A stretch of DNA of 16,683 bases from an uncultured Prevotella sp. (lineage in GTDB: Bacteria > Bacteroidota > Bacteroidia > Bacteroidales > Bacteroidaceae), in assembly GCA_946625715.1 (NCBI GenBank), contig CAMOTK010000015.1, forward strand, positions 1 through 16,683. The letters are read 5' to 3'. The notes below the pieces were generated by a model, which ran no database searches, was not told the DNA's origin, and worked only from the letters and a program-made list of their open reading frames with translations. The position numbers and the translations under genes were made by a program. Of the stretch, positions 7,502 to 15,258 are shown in pieces. The stretch's first letter is position 1. The number at the start of each line of letters is the position of its first letter.

Positions 7502-7521
7502 AAATAGGCAGGCGCCTATTT
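7502..7521 (-). terminator. Short perfect hairpin across the symporter stop codon
   Basis: AAATAGGC (7502-7509) and GCCTATTT (7514-7521) form an 8-bp perfect stem with a 4-nt loop. The symporter TAG stop (7516-7518) is in the stem. The stem ends in UAUUU on the RNA but no long U-tract follows, so it may be a weak terminator or an mRNA 3'-end stabiliser, not a classic intrinsic terminator. Confidence 0.4.
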
Positions 7522-8979
7522 CTTCCGATTGAACAGCTTGGCGCAGAGGAAGCCCACAAGGAAGATGACGATGGTGCCGAAGACGATGGCCAGATACTCA
7601 TGGACACCGCTGGCGGGCAGGCCCAACCACTGGGCAGCACTAATCCAGCCGATGACGATGACGCCGCAAATGACGCCGATGGCTGCATCGATATTGCGCA
7701 CACGGCGCGACAGGTAGCCCAAGAGGAACAGGCCCAACATGCCGCCGCTGAAGATGCTCGACAGTTTCCACCAGGCATCGATGATGCTCTCCACGCTCAG
7801 CATGGCAATGGCAACAATGGCTCCAAGAATGCCGACAATGAAGCTGCTCAGGCGCAGCACAAACACATGGTGGCGGTCGGTCTTGCCCTTCACAAGCGGT
7901 GCGTAGTAGTCGGTCAGAATAATGGTGGCCGCCGAGGTGACGCTGGTCGACACGGTGCTCATGCCGGCGGCAAAGATGCTCGCAATCAGCAAGCCGCGCA
8001 AGCCCACCGGCAGACCGTTGACAATGAAGTACGGGAACACGTAGTCGGGCTTCTGCGCAATCTCCTGCGGCAGCAGGTCGGGATTGGCCGTATAGTAGCT
8101 GTAGAGCGCCGAACCGATGAGGAAGAACAGGGCCGAAACGGGGATGAACAGATAGCCGCCAAACAGTGCGGAGAAGCGCGCCGACTTCTCGTCCTTGGCA
8201 GCATGGTAGCGCTGCACGTAGTTCTGGTCGATGCCGTAGTTCTGCAGGTTGATGAAGATGCCGTAAATCAGGCACACCCAGAAGGTGCTGGTAGAGAGGT
8301 CGCTGGTGAACTCGCCCAGCGAGAACTTGTTGCCCTGCGGCGAGTTGATGGCTAAGTCAAAGATTTGCATCGGCCCTTCGGGCATCGAGAAGAAGAGGAT
8401 GACCAGACAGAGCAGGGCACCGCCAATGAGGATAATGCCCTGAATGGCATCGGCCCAGATGACGGCTTTCAGTCCGCCCAACATCGAATAGAAGATGATG
8501 GCCACGGTGGTCAGGATGATGACCACGTGCATGTTCCATCCCATCAGGATATACATGGGCACGGCCAACAGATAGAGTATCGAACCCATGCGGGCAATCT
8601 GCGTCAGCAGGTAGCAGGCCGAGGCATAGAGCCGCGCCCACTTGCCGAACTTCTCTTCGAGGAAGGCGTAGGCCGACACCGAACCGCTCTGCCTGTAGAA
8701 CGGCACGAAATACTTGGCGGCAAAATAGCTGGCAATGGGAATGCTGAGCGAAAAGACGAAGGCGTTCCAGTTGGAAGCAAACGCCTTGCCGGGATAGCCG
8801 ATATAGCTGATGCTCGACACGTAGGTGGCAAAGATGCTCATGCCCACCACCCATCCGGGCAGCGAACCGCCGGCACGGGTGAAGTCCTTGGCCGATGAGC
8901 CTTTCTTGAAAAACGATGCTCCCATGAGCACGACGCCTCCCGTAAAGACGAGGAAGACGATAAGGTCGATTGTTTGCAT
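7516..8979 (-). CDS. Sodium:solute symporter (SSS family)
   Basis: A 487-residue inner-membrane transporter with about 13 hydrophobic helices, expected to import a sugar or organic solute with Na+. The SSS signature region YSMLGGLKAVIWADAIQGIILIGG spans about 164-187. The first-helix bundle has ATYVSSISYIG (51-61), and AAGMSTVSTSVTSAAT (337-352) corresponds to the helix that holds Na+-site Ser/Thr residues in the LeuT-like fold. Length and pattern match the Bacteroidetes sugar/sialate-type symporters, but the substrate cannot be assigned. The gene follows the FMN-binding protein gene by 46 bp with no promoter visible in the gap, so the two are probably co-transcribed. The stop codon is in a hairpin stem (7502-7521). 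No fusion or damage is seen. Confidence 0.9.
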   Translation of the reverse strand: MQTIDLIVFLVFTGGVVLMGASFFKKGSSAKDFTRAGGSLPGWVVGMSIFATYVSSISYIGYPGKAFASNWNAFVFSLSIPIASYFAAKYFVPFYRQSGSVSAYAFLEEKFGKWARLYASACYLLTQIARMGSILYLLAVPMYILMGWNMHVVIILTTVAIIFYSMLGGLKAVIWADAIQGIILIGGALLCLVILFFSMPEGPMQIFDLAINSPQGNKFSLGEFTSDLSTSTFWVCLIYGIFINLQNYGIDQNYVQRYHAAKDEKSARFSALFGGYLFIPVSALFFLIGSALYSYYTANPDLLPQEIAQKPDYVFPYFIVNGLPVGLRGLLIASIFAAGMSTVSTSVTSAATIILTDYYAPLVKGKTDRHHVFVLRLSSFIVGILGAIVAIAMLSVESIIDAWWKLSSIFSGGMLGLFLLGYLSRRVRNIDAAIGVICGVIVIGWISAAQWLGLPASGVHEYLAIVFGTIVIFLVGFLCAKLFNRKK

Positions 8980-9025
8980 GGTTGTAGGTTAGTAGTCTTT
9001 TGGTAGTGTCGGTAGTTTCTGCGTT

Positions 9026-9430
9026 CTATTTATGGGCCTTGTAGTATTCTAAGCCCAGTCGCACATTCTCCTTCACGGCATCCGTCGAGAACGTGGCGCC
9101 TGTCACGCCGTCCACCTGCTGCTTCAGGGCGTCTTTCACCTTCATGCCGTCCCACTTCGTGAGCAGTTGGCGCTTCACCTTCGCCCAGTACTTAGGCGTT
9201 TCTTGGTTCTTCAGCGCCTCAATCTTCACAATCTTATTTTTCTTGATGTAGATTTTCAGCGGTGTGGTGCCCACATAGCCTACCACATCCTTGCCCAGAG
9301 TGGTAGTGTTCACGATGTACGTACCATTCTCTTTCACCATCGTATCATTGGCAGGGGCTGCACTGAGGAGTGTCATTGTGAGCATGAGTGCCATCGTAGC
9401 CATCATGCAGATAGTCAGATTCTTCTTCAT
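9026..9430 (-). CDS. Exported FMN-binding domain protein (covalent flavin carrier)
   Basis: A 134-residue exported protein. The signal peptide is about 1-25 (a hydrophobic stretch ending LLSAAPA). The single mature domain is of the FMN_bind type found in NqrC, RnfG and extracytosolic flavin-transfer proteins. The key motif is DGVTGATFST (107-116). In this family ApbE attaches FMN through a phosphoester to the Thr of the DxxTGAT-like motif, here T113. YIKKNKIVKIEALKNQETPKYW matches the usual strand-loop before it. It would act outside the cytoplasmic membrane as an electron carrier. No apbE or partner reductase is in the window. It is first in a leftward run with the symporter and has its own promoter. 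Confidence 0.88.
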   Translation of the reverse strand: MKKNLTICMMATMALMLTMTLLSAAPANDTMVKENGTYIVNTTTLGKDVVGYVGTTPLKIYIKKNKIVKIEALKNQETPKYWAKVKRQLLTKWDGMKVKDALKQQVDGVTGATFSTDAVKENVRLGLEYYKAHK

Positions 9431-9459
9431 ATCGTCGTTTTGTTTCGTAAATTTCGATG

Positions 9460-9489
9460 CAAAGGTACGAAAAATCTGTAATTACACAA
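9460..9489 (-). promoter_or_regulatory. Promoter of the FMN-binding protein / symporter genes
   Basis: On the minus strand TTG (9487-9489), a 19-bp spacer and TACCTTTG (9460-9467) match the Bacteroidetes consensus. The expected leader is about 26 nt. It is divergent from the tex promoter in an AT-rich gap of 153 bp. Confidence 0.75.
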
Positions 9490-9533
9490 TCGTCTTTTAT
9501 AGGTATTTACGTTAATGTTCCAAAAAAAATTCG

Positions 9534-9541
9534 TAACTTTG
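9534..9541 (+). promoter_or_regulatory. -7 box of the tex promoter
   Basis: TAACTTTG at 9534-9541 fits the -7 consensus, and the next bases are TCGCC. The -33 position is poor (TTTA near 9506 is the closest), so the upstream element is weak. Expected leader to the ATG at 9584 is about 39 nt. Confidence 0.65.
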
Positions 9542-9583
9542 TCGCCAAAATTTATTACTAACGACCAATAAACGACACGCAAT

Positions 9584-11722
9584 ATGGAAAAGAACATTCT
9601 GGCAGGGCTCATCGCCCGACAACTGAACATAGCAGAGAATCGCGTGACAGGCACACTGGCACTGCTCGACGAAGGCGCCACTATCCCCTTCATTGCCCGC
9701 TACCGCAAGGAGCGCACGGGCGGACTCGACGAGGTGCAGATTGCGGCCATCAGCGAGCAGAACGAGCGCTTGAAAGAGCTCGTGAAGCGCAAAGAGACGG
9801 TGACGAAGACCATCAGCGAGCAGGGCAAGATGACGCCCGAGCTGCAGAAGCGCATTGACGACTGCTGGGAAGCCACCCTGCTGGAAGACATCTACCTGCC
9901 CTACAAGCCCAAGCGCCGCACCCGTGCACAGGTGGCTCGCGAACAGGGTTTGGAACCGCTGGCCACGATTCTTCTGATGCAGCGCGAGCGCAACCCCGAA
10001 CAGGCCGCACTGCGCTTTGTGAAGGGCGATGTGGCCGATGCCGAGGCGGCGCTGAAGGGCGCACAGGACATCATTGCCGAACAAGTGAGCGAGGACGAGC
10101 GCAGCCGACAGCAGGTGCGCGGGGCTTTCCGCCGCGAGGCCGTCATCACGTCGAAGGTGGTGAAGAGCAAGGCCGACAGCGACGAAGCCGCCAAGTTCAG
10201 CGACTACTTCGACTGGCACGAGCCGCTGCGCCGCTGCTCGAGCCACCGCCTGCTGGCCATGCGCCGCGGCGAGGCCGAAGGCATTTTGCGCGTGAGCATC
10301 ACGGTAGACGACGAGGCCTGCACCGACCGGCTGAAGCGCCACTACGTCTACGGCCCTACGCCCTGCGGCAAGTTAGTGGCCGAAGCCGTCGACGACGGTT
10401 ACAAGCGTTTGCTCCGCCCCTCGATAGAAACCGAGTTTGCCGCCCAGAGCAAGGAGCAGGCCGACGACGAGGCCATCCGCGTGTTTGCCGAGAACCTGCG
10501 CCAGCTGTTGCTTGGTGCGCCCCTCGGCCAGAAGCGCGTGATGGGCATCGACCCGGGCTTCCGCACTGGTTGTAAGGTGGTGTGCCTCGACGCCCAGGGC
10601 AACCTGCTCCACCACGAGGCTATCTTCCCCCACCCGCCTGTGAACCACCGTGCACAGGCCACCATCCACCTGCAACAGATGGTGAGCGACTACCACATCG
10701 AGGCCATCGCCATTGGCAATGGCACGGCCAGCCGCGAGACGCGCACCTTCGTGGAGGAAGTCGTCGACCAGCAGACCACCATCTACGTGGTCAGCGAAGA
10801 CGGTGCCTCGGTCTACTCGGCTTCGAAGGTGGCGCGCGATGAATTTCCCGACGAAGACGTCACCGTGCGCGGTGCCGTGTCGATAGGTCGCCGACTGATG
10901 GACCCGCTGGCCGAACTGGTGAAGATTGACCCGAAGAGCATTGGCGTGGGACAGTATCAGCACGACGTGGACCAAACGAAACTGAAGCACCAACTGGACC
11001 AAACGGTCGTGTCGTGCGTCAATCAGGTGGGCGTCAACCTCAACACCGCTTCGAGCCATCTGCTGCAATACGTCAGCGGACTGGGTCCGGCTTTGGCCAA
11101 GAACATTGTGGACTACCGGCGCGACAACGGCGCCTTCACCTCGCGTGCACAGCTGAAGAAGGTGCCGCGCTTAGGCCCCTCGGCCTTCGAGCAGTGTGCC
11201 GGTTTCTTGCGCATTCCCGATGCCAAGAACCCGCTCGACAACAGTGCCGTTCACCCCGAGAGCTACCGTGTGGTAGAGCAGATGGCCAAGGACCAGGGCT
11301 GCACGGTGGCCGAACTTATCAAAGAGAAAGACATTCGTGCGCGTATAGATATTAATAGGTACGTGACGGCCGAGACTGGTCTGCCCACCCTGCGCGACAT
11401 TATGAAAGAGCTGGAGAAGCCCGGGCGCGACCCACGCCAGCAGATTGAGGAGTTCCACTTTGCCGAAGGCATTGAGACGATAGACGACCTCACGGTGGGC
11501 ATGGTGCTGCCGGGCATTGTGACGAACATCACCAACTTCGGCGCTTTCGTCGACATCGGTGTACATCAGGACGGACTGGTACACATCTCGCAACTGGCCG
11601 ACAAGTTTGTGCGCGACGCCAACGAGGTGGTACACCTGCACCAGCACGTGAAAGTGAAAGTGAGCGAGGTGGACAGCCGTCGCCATCGCATCTCGCTCAC
11701 TATGAAGGGGGTTGAACAATAG
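9584..11722 (+). CDS. tex: Tex family RNA-binding transcription accessory protein
   Basis: A 712-residue cytoplasmic protein and the bacterial relative of eukaryotic Spt6. It is thought to bind nucleic acid and influence transcription. The N-terminal helical Tex region (1-200) opens with TLALLDEGATIPFIARYRKERTG (within 24-46), a family hallmark. The YqgF/RNase H-like domain starts at RVMGIDPGFRTGCKVV (318-333) and includes AIGNGTASRET (376-386). Helix-hairpin-helix motifs follow at about 482-545 (VGVNLNTASSHLLQYVSGLGP). The S1 RNA-binding domain is at about 637-710 (VGMVLPGIVTNITNFGAFVDIG, HQDGLVHIS). Length and order are standard. The 3' end is 7 bp from the convergent kinase/pyrophosphorylase gene. 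Confidence 0.97.
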   Translation: MEKNILAGLIARQLNIAENRVTGTLALLDEGATIPFIARYRKERTGGLDEVQIAAISEQNERLKELVKRKETVTKTISEQGKMTPELQKRIDDCWEATLLEDIYLPYKPKRRTRAQVAREQGLEPLATILLMQRERNPEQAALRFVKGDVADAEAALKGAQDIIAEQVSEDERSRQQVRGAFRREAVITSKVVKSKADSDEAAKFSDYFDWHEPLRRCSSHRLLAMRRGEAEGILRVSITVDDEACTDRLKRHYVYGPTPCGKLVAEAVDDGYKRLLRPSIETEFAAQSKEQADDEAIRVFAENLRQLLLGAPLGQKRVMGIDPGFRTGCKVVCLDAQGNLLHHEAIFPHPPVNHRAQATIHLQQMVSDYHIEAIAIGNGTASRETRTFVEEVVDQQTTIYVVSEDGASVYSASKVARDEFPDEDVTVRGAVSIGRRLMDPLAELVKIDPKSIGVGQYQHDVDQTKLKHQLDQTVVSCVNQVGVNLNTASSHLLQYVSGLGPALAKNIVDYRRDNGAFTSRAQLKKVPRLGPSAFEQCAGFLRIPDAKNPLDNSAVHPESYRVVEQMAKDQGCTVAELIKEKDIRARIDINRYVTAETGLPTLRDIMKELEKPGRDPRQQIEEFHFAEGIETIDDLTVGMVLPGIVTNITNFGAFVDIGVHQDGLVHISQLADKFVRDANEVVHLHQHVKVKVSEVDSRRHRISLTMKGVEQ

Positions 11723-11729
11723 AATTCGC

Positions 11730-13673
11730 TTACAGAGGCTTTGAGAAGTTGGCCACCGTGTCGATGAAAGCGGCAGGGTTGCCCATGTCGTAGCGCTCGC
11801 CCTTGAGGCGGATGCCAATCATGCCCTGCTGCTTGCGCACGGTTTCGAGCGCAGCCGTCAGCTCAATCTCGCGGGTGGTCTCGCCAGCCTCGTCGGCCGC
11901 CTTGATGTCGGCTTCCAGCTGGTGGAACACCTCGGGCGTGAGGATGTACTGGCCAAACACCGAGCAATACTCTTTCTCGCCCTTGCTGTTGCGCACGCCC
12001 AGATTCTTCTCGGCGTTGTAGGCCGTGGGCTTCTCGCAGAGCTGCGACACGTTGAGGATGCGCTCGTCCTTGTCTTCCCACACACCTGTCATGATGCCGA
12101 AGTGGCTCACCTGCGACACGTCGACCGGATAGAGTCCGAGAATGAGCGTGTTGTAGCGCTCGTACTGCTCTATCAGCTGCAGGGCGCAGGGCTTGTTGGA
12201 GAGCGAGCGATAGAGCGTGTCGCCCAGCATGAGCAGCACGGGCTCGTTGCGGGCAAAGTCGGCTGCCTGATAGACGGCATGGCCGAAGCCGCGCTTCTCT
12301 TCCTGATAGACGTAGTGCAGGTGCTTGCCGATGTCGAGGATATGGTTCTCATACTCGCGGTTCTCAGCACTCAACTTGTTAAGATGCTCCTCGCTGAGCG
12401 GCTTCTCAAAGAAGTCGCGATAGAGCTCGCGCTCCTCTTTCGAGCCCAGCACCAGACAGACTTCCTCGATGCCGCTCTTGATGAGCTCTTCGAGCAGAAT
12501 CAGGATGACGGGGCGCACCTTGCCGTCGGGACAAGGTATGGGGAAGAAGTCTTTCTTCATGCAGCGCGTGGCGGGATAGAGGCGCGTGCCGAAACCGGCC
12601 ACGGGAATGATGGCGCGGCGCACCGTATGTACGGGATGCAAAGTCAGCACATAGGCCGGCAAGCCTTTCGACGCCAGATAGTCGCGCAGCTGTTGCTGCG
12701 TCTCGGCGTCCTTGGCCAGGAACTGTACGGAACCGTCGCCATGCGAACCGACGCCCTTGCCGCCATAGCTCAGCGCCTTTATCTTTTCGTCGGCCAGAAT
12801 AGCCTTCAGCTTCGGGGCATCGAGCTCCTCGGGACACATGGGCATCACCTGACGGTTGAACACCTCTTCGGTCTCGGTCATGAGGGCGCCCAGTTTCTCC
12901 ACCTCGCCGTTGGCCATATACTTGATGGCCCGCTGCACAAACTCGTGGTTCTTCGCGCCCAAGGCGTCGTGCTCCAGCCGCTCTTTCTCGTTAGAGGGGA
13001 AGGGATAGGCCTTGTTCAGGTCGGCCAGAATCTTGATGGTGTTCTTCTCGCCACACAGGTCGGCAAACACCCAGTGCAAGGGCCGCTTCACGTTGAGCGC
13101 CTGCACCTCTACCTCATCGCCGTCGAACGTCATGAGGTTTGGCTTCACGCCGAAGGCACAGGCCTGGTCGAGACGACCGCAGCGCGACGAAGTGCGCAGC
13201 TCGCCCAGATAGGCAATGTTCATCTCGCCCATCGTGTTGAGGTTGAGATGATAAATCTGATTGAAGGCGCGAGCCACCAGCACGCAGATGGCTGCCGAGC
13301 TCGACAGGCCGCTCTTCATGGGCAGCGTCATGTCGGTGATGGTGATGCGCACGCCGCCCACCTTATACCATTCGTGCATGTAGCTGGCCACACCGGCACA
13401 GTAGCAGAAGAACGAGCCCGACTTGGCCACGCGCTTCAGCTCCTGCTCGTCCATCTTGCACGAGAAGTCTTTCCATATGCCTTCCAACTGGGGTGCCGTG
13501 CTGCGCACCTCGAAGAGCGACGACTTCTCCACATCGGCAGAGATACCCTGTTCAATACCTGTCACGATGGCCGCACCCGGCAGCACATCGGCATTCATTG
13601 TCCTGTAATGACCAGCCCAGTCTGTGTGCTCGCCAAAGAGGCACAAACGGCCCGGAACAAAGAGTTTTATCAT
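11730..13673 (-). CDS. Fused sugar 1-kinase (GHMP) and UTP-sugar-1-phosphate pyrophosphorylase
   Basis: A 647-residue cytoplasmic protein with two enzymes in one chain. Residues 1-345 are a galactokinase-like GHMP kinase: motif 1 PGRLCLFGEHTDWAG (7-21), motif 2 PMKSGLSSSAA (118-128), CGRLDQACAFG with the likely catalytic D169, and motif 3 SYGGKGVGSHGDG (302-314). Residues 352-647 are a GalU-like nucleotidyltransferase: RRAIIPVAGFGTRLYPATR (352-370), KKDFFPI, the LMLGDTLY acidic site near 481-488, and GERYDMGNP (625-633). The likely sequence is sugar to sugar-1-phosphate to UDP-sugar. The order (kinase first) is the reverse of Bacteroides Fkp (pyrophosphorylase first), and the motifs differ. 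The substrate is open: galactose, glucuronate, galacturonate or another. It starts from a promoter divergent from the sigma factor gene. Confidence 0.9.
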   Translation of the reverse strand: MIKLFVPGRLCLFGEHTDWAGHYRTMNADVLPGAAIVTGIEQGISADVEKSSLFEVRSTAPQLEGIWKDFSCKMDEQELKRVAKSGSFFCYCAGVASYMHEWYKVGGVRITITDMTLPMKSGLSSSAAICVLVARAFNQIYHLNLNTMGEMNIAYLGELRTSSRCGRLDQACAFGVKPNLMTFDGDEVEVQALNVKRPLHWVFADLCGEKNTIKILADLNKAYPFPSNEKERLEHDALGAKNHEFVQRAIKYMANGEVEKLGALMTETEEVFNRQVMPMCPEELDAPKLKAILADEKIKALSYGGKGVGSHGDGSVQFLAKDAETQQQLRDYLASKGLPAYVLTLHPVHTVRRAIIPVAGFGTRLYPATRCMKKDFFPIPCPDGKVRPVILILLEELIKSGIEEVCLVLGSKEERELYRDFFEKPLSEEHLNKLSAENREYENHILDIGKHLHYVYQEEKRGFGHAVYQAADFARNEPVLLMLGDTLYRSLSNKPCALQLIEQYERYNTLILGLYPVDVSQVSHFGIMTGVWEDKDERILNVSQLCEKPTAYNAEKNLGVRNSKGEKEYCSVFGQYILTPEVFHQLEADIKAADEAGETTREIELTAALETVRKQQGMIGIRLKGERYDMGNPAAFIDTVANFSKPL

Positions 13674-13694
13674 AACTTGTGTTTAAATTCTCTG

Positions 13695-13702
13695 CAAATA
13701 TA
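13695..13702 (-). promoter_or_regulatory. -7 box of the kinase/pyrophosphorylase gene
   Basis: On the minus strand TATATTTG (13695-13702) fits the -7 consensus about 20 nt before the ATG at 13673. No good -33 element is seen at the expected distance. Confidence 0.6.
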
Positions 13703-13732
13703 GCAACAAATTTTGAATTTCTCTAAAAAATG

Positions 13733-13764
13733 TTTGGTTATTTTTAGGGAAATGCGTACTTTTG
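13733..13764 (+). promoter_or_regulatory. Promoter of the sigma factor gene
   Basis: TTTG (13733-13736), a 20-bp spacer and TACTTTTG (13757-13764) match the Bacteroidetes consensus. The predicted leader is about 85 nt, the longest in the window, AT-rich and ending in an A-rich run before the ATG at 13853. So the gene seems to be read by the housekeeping sigma factor. Confidence 0.75.
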
Positions 13765-13852
13765 CACACGATAATTCATTTAATAAACTCCAAAAACAAA
13801 AATTTATTGCCTATCGACAAAACTTTACTTCATAATTAAAAAAAGAAAAAAT

Positions 13853-14452
13853 ATGAAGAATTTCGAAGGAATGACCGACGAACAGTTGGCATTACTTTAT
13901 GTCGATGGTGACAACCGCGCGTTCGATGAATTATTGGCTCGCACGCAGACAAAATTGTTCACATACATCATGTTCGTTGTTCGCGACCATGATATGGCCG
14001 ACGACATCTTCCAGGAGACGTTCGTCAAGGTAATCACTAAGCTGCAGGAAGGCAAGTACACCGACTCGGGCAAGTTCTCGTTCTGGGTGACGCGCATTGC
14101 CCACAACGTCATCATGGACTGGTACCGCCAGCAGAAGAACGAGCACATTGTGGAACCGACGACCGACAACGACCTGTCGAACCTGCGCAGTGCGTCGGTG
14201 TTCGATACTTATAGGGAGAGCGAGATTGTGAATGAGCAGATTCTTCGCGACGTGAAGAAGATGATGAACACCCTGCCTGCCCCGCAGCGCGAGGTGGTCT
14301 ACATGCGCTTCTACCAGCAACTGTCGTTCAAGGAGATTGCCGAACTGACGGGCGTGAGCATCAACACGTCGCTCGGTCGCATGCGCTATGCGCTCATGAA
14401 CCTGCGTCGCATGGCCAAGGAACACCAGATAGATTTGGCCCTGCAGGCATAA
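13853..14452 (+). CDS. ECF-type RNA polymerase sigma factor
   Basis: A 199-residue sigma-70 family protein of the extracytoplasmic-function class, with region 2 and region 4 only. Region 2 is about 24-92: AFDELLARTQTKLFTYIMFV, DIFQETFVKV (51-60, the core-binding/-10 segment), and FSFWVTRIAHNVIMDWYR (75-92). A linker of about 40 residues follows. Region 4 is about 132-187: LPAPQREVVYMRF (141-153) and the helix-turn-helix SFKEIAELTGVSINTSLGRM (158-177). It would direct RNA polymerase to its own promoter set. No FecR-type or other anti-sigma gene is adjacent: downstream is convergent rpe, upstream is the divergent sugar gene. So its control is not visible here; the housekeeping-type promoter implies steady synthesis. 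Confidence 0.94.
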   Translation: MKNFEGMTDEQLALLYVDGDNRAFDELLARTQTKLFTYIMFVVRDHDMADDIFQETFVKVITKLQEGKYTDSGKFSFWVTRIAHNVIMDWYRQQKNEHIVEPTTDNDLSNLRSASVFDTYRESEIVNEQILRDVKKMMNTLPAPQREVVYMRFYQQLSFKEIAELTGVSINTSLGRMRYALMNLRRMAKEHQIDLALQA

Positions 14453-14461
14453 GCGCCGCTC

Positions 14462-15118
14462 TTAGCGAGTGCCGAGTGCCTTCAGTTCCGCAATGGTTTT
14501 CTCAGGCGTAGCACTCTTAAACACGTAGCTGCCGCTGACGAGCACGTCGACACCGGCTGCTACCAGTCGTGGCGCCGTCTCGGCCTGCACGCCGCCGTCG
14601 ACCTCAATCAGTGCGCGACTGTACTTTTCGGCAATGAGTTGTCGCAGGCGTTGCACTTTCCCGATGGTATTCTCAATAAACTTCTGTCCACCGAAGCCCG
14701 GATTAACGCTCATCAGCAACACCAGGTCTACATCGCCAATGATGTCTTCAAGCATGCCGACGGGCGTCGAGGGATTGAGCGTCACGCCGGCTTTCATGCC
14801 GGCATCGTGGATCTCCTGAACGGTGCGGTGCAGATGGTCGCATGCCTCGAAGTGCACGTTCATCATCATGGCGCCCAACTTGGCCGTCTGCTTGATGTAG
14901 CGCTCGGGCTTCACAATCATATAGTGCACGTCGAGCGGTTTCTCGCACTTCTCGGCCACAGCCTCGAGCACAGGGAAACCAAACGAGATGTTGGGCACAA
15001 ACACGCCATCCATCACATCCAGATGAAGCCAGTCGGCCTCACTCCGGTTAATCATTGCCAGCTCGTCGTCGAGATGCAGGAAGTCGGCTGCGAGCAGCGA
15101 AGGAGATACCATTGTCAT
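14462..15118 (-). CDS. rpe: Ribulose-phosphate 3-epimerase
   Basis: A 218-residue cytoplasmic TIM-barrel enzyme that interconverts D-ribulose 5-phosphate and D-xylulose 5-phosphate in the pentose phosphate pathway. Motifs: VSPSLLAADF (4-13) with substrate-binding S8, WLHLDVMDGVFVPN (30-43) with H32, catalytic D34 and D37, DVHYMI (63-68) with H65, LMSVNPGFGGQKF (135-147), IEVDGG (171-176) with the second catalytic Asp D174, and phosphate-binding VSGSYVF (194-200). I chose the ATG at 15118, preceded by GGATTGAGGAA. A second ATG two codons on (15112) is also possible. Longer in-frame versions up to 15307 would run through the small gene upstream in another frame and have no Rpe homology, so they are rejected. 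It ends 9 bp from the convergent sigma factor stop. Confidence 0.96.
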   Translation of the reverse strand: MTMVSPSLLAADFLHLDDELAMINRSEADWLHLDVMDGVFVPNISFGFPVLEAVAEKCEKPLDVHYMIVKPERYIKQTAKLGAMMMNVHFEACDHLHRTVQEIHDAGMKAGVTLNPSTPVGMLEDIIGDVDLVLLMSVNPGFGGQKFIENTIGKVQRLRQLIAEKYSRALIEVDGGVQAETAPRLVAAGVDVLVSGSYVFKSATPEKTIAELKALGTR

Positions 15119-15144
15119 TTCCTCAATCCTTGTTTTTAGAAACT

Positions 15145-15258
15145 TCAGTTCAAGCAATAGGCCTGTCCTTTCAGCACGCGATAGGTGTACGCGAATTGCT
15201 TGATGAAGTTGATGGTCTTCTCGCTTGGAGTCATTTCTTCGTGAGTAAATATTTGCAT
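15145..15258 (-). CDS. Small 37-residue protein between fmt and rpe
   Basis: An ATG at 15256-15258 opens a 37-codon frame that ends in TGA at 15145-15147. The peptide begins MQIFTHEEMTPSEKTIN, continues FIKQFAYTYRVLKGQ and ends AYCLN. It is soluble and basic in the middle, with a likely amphipathic helix from TPSEKTINFIKQFAYTYR. I do not know its function. From memory, similar short Bacteroidales proteins with a PSEKTI/NFI-Q-FAYTYR core and a C-terminal -LN exist, but I cannot search here. It is in a reading frame different from the open upstream extension of rpe, sits 26 nt before rpe, and lies about 60 nt after the fmt stop. No promoter box is seen, so it is probably in a fmt-small gene-rpe transcript. 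A hairpin stem touches its ATG. Confidence 0.72.
   Translation of the reverse strand: MQIFTHEEMTPSEKTINFIKQFAYTYRVLKGQAYCLN

Noticed and set aside
7490..7515. Promoter for the barrel gene (TATTTG near 7501-7507)
   Set aside because: The box has wrong spacing against TAnnTTTG and no -33 element; read-through from the symporter is simpler.
11922..13703. A 593-codon plus-strand frame opposite the kinase/pyrophosphorylase fusion
   Set aside because: Its Leu/Val/His-rich composition fits a shadow; the minus strand carries intact GHMP and GalU motifs.
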